From assembly GCA_003663565.1 (NCBI GenBank), contig QMTT01000030.1, positions 1-7,572 of the forward strand: 7,572 nucleotides of DNA. Direction: 5' to 3'. The stretch comes from Thermoplasmata archaeon (lineage in GTDB: Archaea; Thermoplasmatota; B47-G6; B47-G6B; 47-G6). The notes under the pieces are model-generated. The model saw only the letters and a program-made list of their open reading frames with translations. It did not search any database and was not told the origin of the DNA. The position numbers and the translations under genes were made by a program. Positions 1 through 6,200 of the stretch are shown piece by piece; positions within the stretch are counted from its first letter, which is position 1; the number at the start of each line of letters is the position of its first letter.

Positions 1-231
1 AAAGAACAGTGCACCGGATATAGCTCCTATCGTCATCCTTATAAGACCGGCCAGTCCGAAGAACACGATACCTATAAGGAAGATGATTATTGCTGCTGCA
101 AGTCTGTTGCCTATTTTTCCACGCAATAAGAACACTATGATTGAAGCACCTATTAGTATAAATGCTGTTGCTGGATCCGTGTGGAACAGATTTTCAGATA
201 ACAGCATGCTCATGAGCGTATTCTGTCCCAT
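1..231 (-). CDS. Small multi-pass membrane protein, partial (C-terminus beyond the left edge)
   Basis: The frame is open for 77 codons from the ATG at 231 to the window edge, so the C-terminus is missing. It begins MGQNTLMSMLLSENLF and then has two clear hydrophobic segments, AFILIGASIIVFLL and AAAIIIFLIGIVFFGLAGL, joined by the basic loop RGKIGNR. A further hydrophobic stretch (IGAISGALFF) runs off the edge. It overlaps the last codons of the giant gene by 22 bases in another frame, so the two are very probably co-transcribed and translationally coupled. The start at 231 is favoured by an AAGGTG motif 8 bases upstream. An alternative ATG at 213 forms the classic ATGA overlap with the giant gene's stop codon but has no good Shine-Dalgarno, and a third in-frame ATG lies at 207. 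I do not recognise the family. It could help export, anchor or organise the surface protein, but only the gene order suggests that. Confidence 0.8.
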   Translation of the reverse strand, partial: MGQNTLMSMLLSENLFHTDPATAFILIGASIIVFLLRGKIGNRLAAAIIIFLIGIVFFGLAGLIRMTIGAISGALFF

Positions 232-3200
232 ATCTCATACACCTTATCCACAATTATGTCCCTGAAAAATATTACAGTTATCGCAAGTCCTATCAGTATA
301 GCCGTTATGAAGTATTTATTAATTGATTCAACTACAGGTATCTGACCTATCTTGTGCTGTGGTTCGTTTATTCCTATCTCTATCATCGTCGGATATTTTA
401 TCTCCACATCGTATTTCTGTGTTATTCCGTGCTTCTCCGCTATTATCGTGTAGTTTCCGGGAAGGAGTTTTACCTGTTCCGCACCATCTACGAATTTTGT
501 CAGTACGGTCTTGTTGTTCACATCAAGTATAGTTACATTCACTTTATCACCCATAAGCACAACCAATACTGGTACATCTTTTTCTGGTTCTATGTTTGCT
601 ATGTATACTGTCTCATTCGTTGCCGGTATGTATGAAACACCACCGCCTCCTCCTCCACCAACCGCTGCGACTGGGACATAGTAAACTATAGTTACTGTGT
701 GGGTTCCGTAGTGCAGACTGCTGCTGGTGTGCTGAGTTCCGATTATTACTGTGTTTCCTTGAAGAACCACATCCCTGTCAGAGCCATCAACCGTCACGGA
801 TACGGATGTCTTTGAAGACCATTCAGTTAATCTTGACGTTGGTATTGTGTAGTATATTGGAAGGTCTTTCGTAACCGTGTCTTCGGTTACATTCAGTGTT
901 GCAGTGTAAGTGTATTTGCGTGAGTATCCCGTATCTGCTCTTGATAACATATAGCCAACTTCATACACTGTTGTCTTGTTAACGATGTATGTCAGGTATT
1001 TAACCTCGCTTGCGTTCAGGTCTACATATCTTACGGGTAACAGTGATGACCACGCTTTTTCTATACCCTCATCCGAAACATTTACCAGCACTCCCGTGTA
1101 TGGTATTGTGTCTGTGTTATTTACTATAAATACAAATTTCACGAATAATGGCTCTCCGACTTTCACCGAGCCATTTAGAGCTGATATTGACTTCAAGCTA
1201 TCCGTTATAACTCCGTACTTTTTGATCGGTACATATGTTTTGTTGCTTTCTGCATCGCTTAGTGATGGTATTGTGTAGTTCAGTACGTTTGTCTCCCATC
1301 CTTCCGGTTTGAGTTCGGTTACATTTACCTTTATGTTTGTGAAGGTTGTTGGATCAACCCCATACGCACTTCCGTTGTTGTATGCGGTAATGTTTAGTAA
1401 GCAGTAAGCATAACCATCTGATTCGGTTACTTTGCTCGTGTCCTGAGATCTTACAGCAGATATTGTTATTGGTATTCCTGAAGCATTAAGGTCGTACATG
1501 TACTGCTTTCCAGCCCATACATTATCCGTTTGGTTCCATGCCTTTTTAACAGTCAGGTATAGCTTAACCTCTCCTACTGTGTAGTTCTGACCTCCGGAGG
1601 CGTTGTATGTGTATACGTATAATCCTGACGGTAGCTGTGTTGCGTTTGTTATGTTAGCGAAACCAACAGCACACTGTATCTGCGTTTCGTTCCTGTACAA
1701 GCAGTAAGTTACATCACCATCTCCGAAGTTGCTCTCGTTTGCCGTTATCGTTGAGGTATTCATCCAAGTTATTGTCTTGTTCAGCTGTGCTCCGTCTATG
1801 TAGAGGTTCAATACTGGAGTTGCTTTGTATATTTCATAACAACCTTGTATTGAGTTTGCAGTATAGTTCTGGTTACCGTTCGTGTAGAAGTTGTAACAGT
1901 AAACTCCCGCTGATGCTCGTGAATCGGATATTGTTGTGGTAGTAGTTCCTATCGTATTGTTGTTCAGTTCAAGTGTTGCTTGTAACTGGTTGTTTACAGT
2001 CTGTATTGTGAAGTTTGCAATTTCAGCCTGTCCGTCATAGGTTTTGTTGTCCGGTAAGCTGATGGTTAGGGTTGGTGTTGCCTTGTATATTTCGTATACT
2101 CCAGACACTTCGGCATAAGTGTAGTTTTGAGTTTCTGAACAGTTGAACACATAGCTGTATATCCCTGCTGCTGCCCTGCTATCGCTTATTTCTGTGTTTG
2201 TGGTACCTATTTCCGCTCCATTGAGGTAGAGCTTGCACGGGACTTGGTTGTACAGGGTTGATACCGAGAAGTTCGCTGTTGATGATACTCCGTCATATGT
2301 CTTGTTGGATGGAATCTGTTTGGCCAGCACTGGAGTGGCTTTGTTTATGGTTAATATTTTGCTTATGCTTGTTGATGTGTAGTTCTGGGTTTCGGTAACA
2401 TTTAAGGTGTAGTTGTACGTTCCAGCTGCGAGTTTGTTCAATCCATATAGATATAGCTGTTTTATTTCCTCATCGGTTAGGGCTCTATTGTAAATGCGGA
2501 CTTCGTCGATGATGCCGTTGAAGTAACGGGTTCCATAATACAGTTTTCCAATATACAAACTTGTAGCACTGTCTTTGACTTTTCCTGAGAAATCGTGTGT
2601 GGCCTCCAACTTACCATTTGAATAAATTTTAATCTTTGAGCCATCGTAAACTCCAGCAAAGAAATACCAATTGTTCACCATATCTGTTCCTTCATCTAAA
2701 GTTATTCCTAGACCTTGAGAACTATCATTTTCATTAACAACCTTAAAATAAACGGTGTAATCATCCAAATACAGGCTGTAAGATTCTTTACTCACTATAT
2801 ATTGATATTTAAGTGTGGTTGTTTTTACCCATGCCGTTACTGTTAATTGTTCCATTCCATCTAAATTTGGTGAGTCTGGCACTTCCACATAATCATCCAC
2901 TCCGTCAAAGCTCAGAGCCTTGCCGAATTTTCCGATAACATTAGTTGTTAAATCTCTTGCTTCTATGTTGTGGTAAGTTATGTTTGCATCTTCTAAACCA
3001 TAAGTTATTTTATCAATATCATAATCAAATTCTGGGTCAGTAGTTGACAAATTTCCTGAATATCCATTAAAATACCAGTTTAAGGTTTTTGAATTTCTAT
3101 CATACATTAACTCAAGTTTATACTTTGTGCCCAAAGAAACCTGCCCTACATTCCAATATTTATACTGGACTTTATTTCCAGTTGAGTTAAAGAACCACAC

Positions 3201-6200
3201 ATAAAGAGCATTTGGACCGTATGAAGAATTCTCAGAATAAATACTTACATAAATCCATGCACCATTACTCAATTTGAACCCTGTTCTATGTAATGCTGTA
3301 TCAGGGTTGGCATCATAAGTGTCATCAATAGAATTGATTGTGAAATCCACTTCTAAAAAGTATTTGCTTGAATCTGGAACATCAACAATAGAATATGGCA
3401 TTGCTGTTCCTTTGGATGAAGAGGAAAATTCGTCAGAGCCTTGCCAAGTTATGTTATAATGAAGAACATCTGCAAAATAATTTCTTTTTAGTTCGCCGTC
3501 GTTCACTCCAATTCTGTCCTTGACTGTTGTGCCAGAACCCTCATCAAAACTCCACCTCGCAACCAGACCGGACATGTTCTCTATCAGCTCGCCGTTCCTG
3601 TAAACGGTAAATGGAATCAAATTGTCCACATCGAAATCCGGGTAAATCCACGAACTGTTCCAGTCCGAAGATCCGTAAACAACAGTTTCGTTTCTGAGAT
3701 ATATTGCTGCATGTGGTGTGGCTTTGTTTATCACGAAAGATCCCACCGCAGTATCCCGATTTCCGTATGAATTGTTGGCATATATCGTTATCTCATAGGT
3801 TCCAGCAGGTAATCCGGTAAATGTTACATTGTACTTGGCACACGTTGTATTTACATCAACCAATTTGCTTGCAGTGCTATTAACGCCTTCGTACTCAACA
3901 ATCACGTGATCTATGGCATTCACGTCAGGTAATTTGCTGTTGTCATCGCAGACGGTCACATTGACCTGATAGGATCCTCCGTAACTGTAAACAAGATCCC
4001 GTGCCTCAACACCGATTATGTGTGGTCCGGCCTTAACCTTATATAACGGAAGGTAATCTATGTTGTTCGTATCTATTTGATATGGGTCATCACAGAATCC
4101 ATCGAAGTCTGAATCCGTACAGTTTTCTGAGTAGCCTGTGCCGTCTGGTTTTGCATAGAAGTTTCCGCCTATGTAGTTACCGCCAACTATGTTTGTTCCG
4201 GATGTTTTTGTGGTGTTCCAGTAGTTTGTTTTTGGAGTGTTCGATGATTCTGCGTATTCCACATAAATATCGTATGTTGCGTTGATGAAGTTGTTGTAAA
4301 ATAAGTTACCTTCCGAAGTGTCAATCTGTATTTGAATGCCCCTCGAACATTCTGTGAATCTTGAGGAGTGTATGATGTTATTGTTCGAATTTTGTAAGTA
4401 CATACACATCGTTACTCCTGTGAATTCGGAGTTTGAAATGTGGCTGTTGCTTGTATAGTAAAGCCCGATGGCGGTTGCTCCGTTTGATACTGAATTTGTT
4501 ACGTTGACATTGTCTGAAGAGTACAGCATTATACCGTATGTTGGGGTTGCGTTTATAACTGACACGTTATCTATGGTTACGTTGTTTGATGAATCAATCC
4601 TGATTCCGTAGTTTGATTCTGGAACAATTGTGATGTTCTCCAGTGTTATATTGCTTGAGGAAAGCGTCATAATCGAGTGGATATTTCCTCCGTATATGAC
4701 ACAGTTCCTCACAGTTACGTTGTCCGCATTTGAGATGTGGATTGTGCTGTCCGTTTCGGATCCGTTTATTGAGTATCCGTCACATTCCAGAATTACGTTG
4801 CTTGCGGTTATGTTTATACACGAATCTCCCTGTGTTGATGTTATGTCCTGCGTTAAGTAATATGTTAAATTGGGTGTATCTATTACGGTACATTGTGAAA
4901 TGAGATTTAGTATTTCTTCCTCTCCAATAGAGTAAGTGGGTTCTGGGTCGGTGTATTTGCGGACACGAATTAAATCTATATCAATGGCTACATAGTGAGC
5001 TTGTATTTTAAAGTAGTTCGTTGTGAATGAATCTGTATCTGTTGTGAATTTATTAGAGTTCGCAAAAACATATGCTGTGGTTCCAACAACCGCATGAGCA
5101 AATATATCATTTGAAGTATGTGAAACCGTTCCGAACTCCACGCTTCCTCCTGAATCTAAATGATGAACTCTCTCATCAACTCTCCAAAATGCCATTACCC
5201 CCCATTGTGAATCTCCCGCAACTGGATTTCCAGACGAATCCAATGCAAATCGTATGCTGAACCAGTCGGGTGTGTCTCTATATGAATTAATATTAACACC
5301 ATGCAATTCCACAATTTTGCCAGAACCAATATTGATTTTTGATAATATATAACTATCTCCAGTTGTGCTGCCGAGATGTAATTGACCCTGTGAAACGCTG
5401 ACCGTTCCGTCTGACGACCACTTGCTCGTATCCAACTCCGTTCCATCAAAATCATCAAAGAAATCAAAAACTTCATCTCCATTGCTTTCTGAAGTTGCGT
5501 CAGGGTTGCCGTAATACATGTAGATTGTCGCTGTTCCGCTTGCTGGAATGCTCGGGACTTTGACCCAAATCGTTGCCTGCTGGTTGGCTGAATCCCAATT
5601 TTCTATCCAGTAGGGAAGTTTTGCTTCTGAATCTATTTGGGTTTCTGTGCCGATTGAAATGGAAGGTTCTGGGTCGGCGTAAAATTGTCTTATTTCTGAT
5701 TCTTCCAAAATTTTGTTATAAATTCTTATTTCAGAAATTCTTCCAAACATATCTCTGGAGGTATCCCCGATATCCCTACCAAATATGAGTTTTTCTGGGT
5801 TGTATAAAGCGGTTGTGGCATCATCCAAACCAAGTACTGTGTATAGCGTTCCGTCTAAGTAAACTTGTAAGTCATAAGATGTTGAGCTTCCGTATTGCAA
5901 ACAAATAAAATGCCAATTGGTATTTTTCATATTGTTAAAATCCATTCTGTCTTGAGCCTCTGCAGAGTCTTCTGCAAAACATTGAACAGGGTCGGTTAAT
6001 CCGTTTGTTTCAGCATAATTGTCATAAAATGCACATGCAAACACATATCTCGCTCCTGATGATTTTTCAAAACCACCTATATATTGAACGCCATCATCAA
6101 AACTATCAAACTTGTACCAGAAACACATTGTTATGTCATTCCAGTTCTCAATATCATAATTATCTCCTAAATCAATGTAATCTCCATTTCCATCGAACTT

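Larger units (their letters stand above)
2343..3725 (-). other. Ig-like repeat 2, split by LamG 2 (residues 1282-1333 and 1711-1742)
   Basis: The front part runs from KATPHAAIYLRNETVVYG to FTVYRNGELIENMS. The back part is NKLAAGTYNYTLNVTETQNY to ILTIN. Together they make 84 residues, against 86 in each of the next two repeats, and the halves align with repeat 3 on either side of the cut (LYLNGAEIG in front, RAAAGIYSYVF and ETQNYT behind). A LamG domain of 377 residues sits between them. Confidence 0.7.

Noticed and set aside
83..265. Plus-strand ORF of 60 codons
   Set aside because: It lies antisense to the downstream membrane-protein gene and the giant gene's tail, and has no recognisable motif or ribosome binding site. 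The minus-strand frames explain this stretch.
639..659. Poly-Gly tract as a phase-variation site
   Set aside because: The codons are mixed GGT/GGA/GGC, so it is not a homopolymer or perfect short repeat liable to slippage.
323..1278. Plus-strand ORFs at 323-532, 354-635 and 976-1278
   Set aside because: They are antisense to the giant gene, with low-complexity Ser/Tyr/Leu-rich translations typical of shadow frames.
1545..2342. CRISPR array or transposon repeats
   Set aside because: The repeats are 258 bp, coding, diverged and without spacers, inverted ends or a transposase. They are protein-domain repeats.
5195..5482. Minus-strand ORF of 95 codons in a second frame
   Set aside because: It overlaps the ConA-like domain 2 frame, which has clear family motifs. 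The alternative translation has none, and there is no sign of a frameshift.
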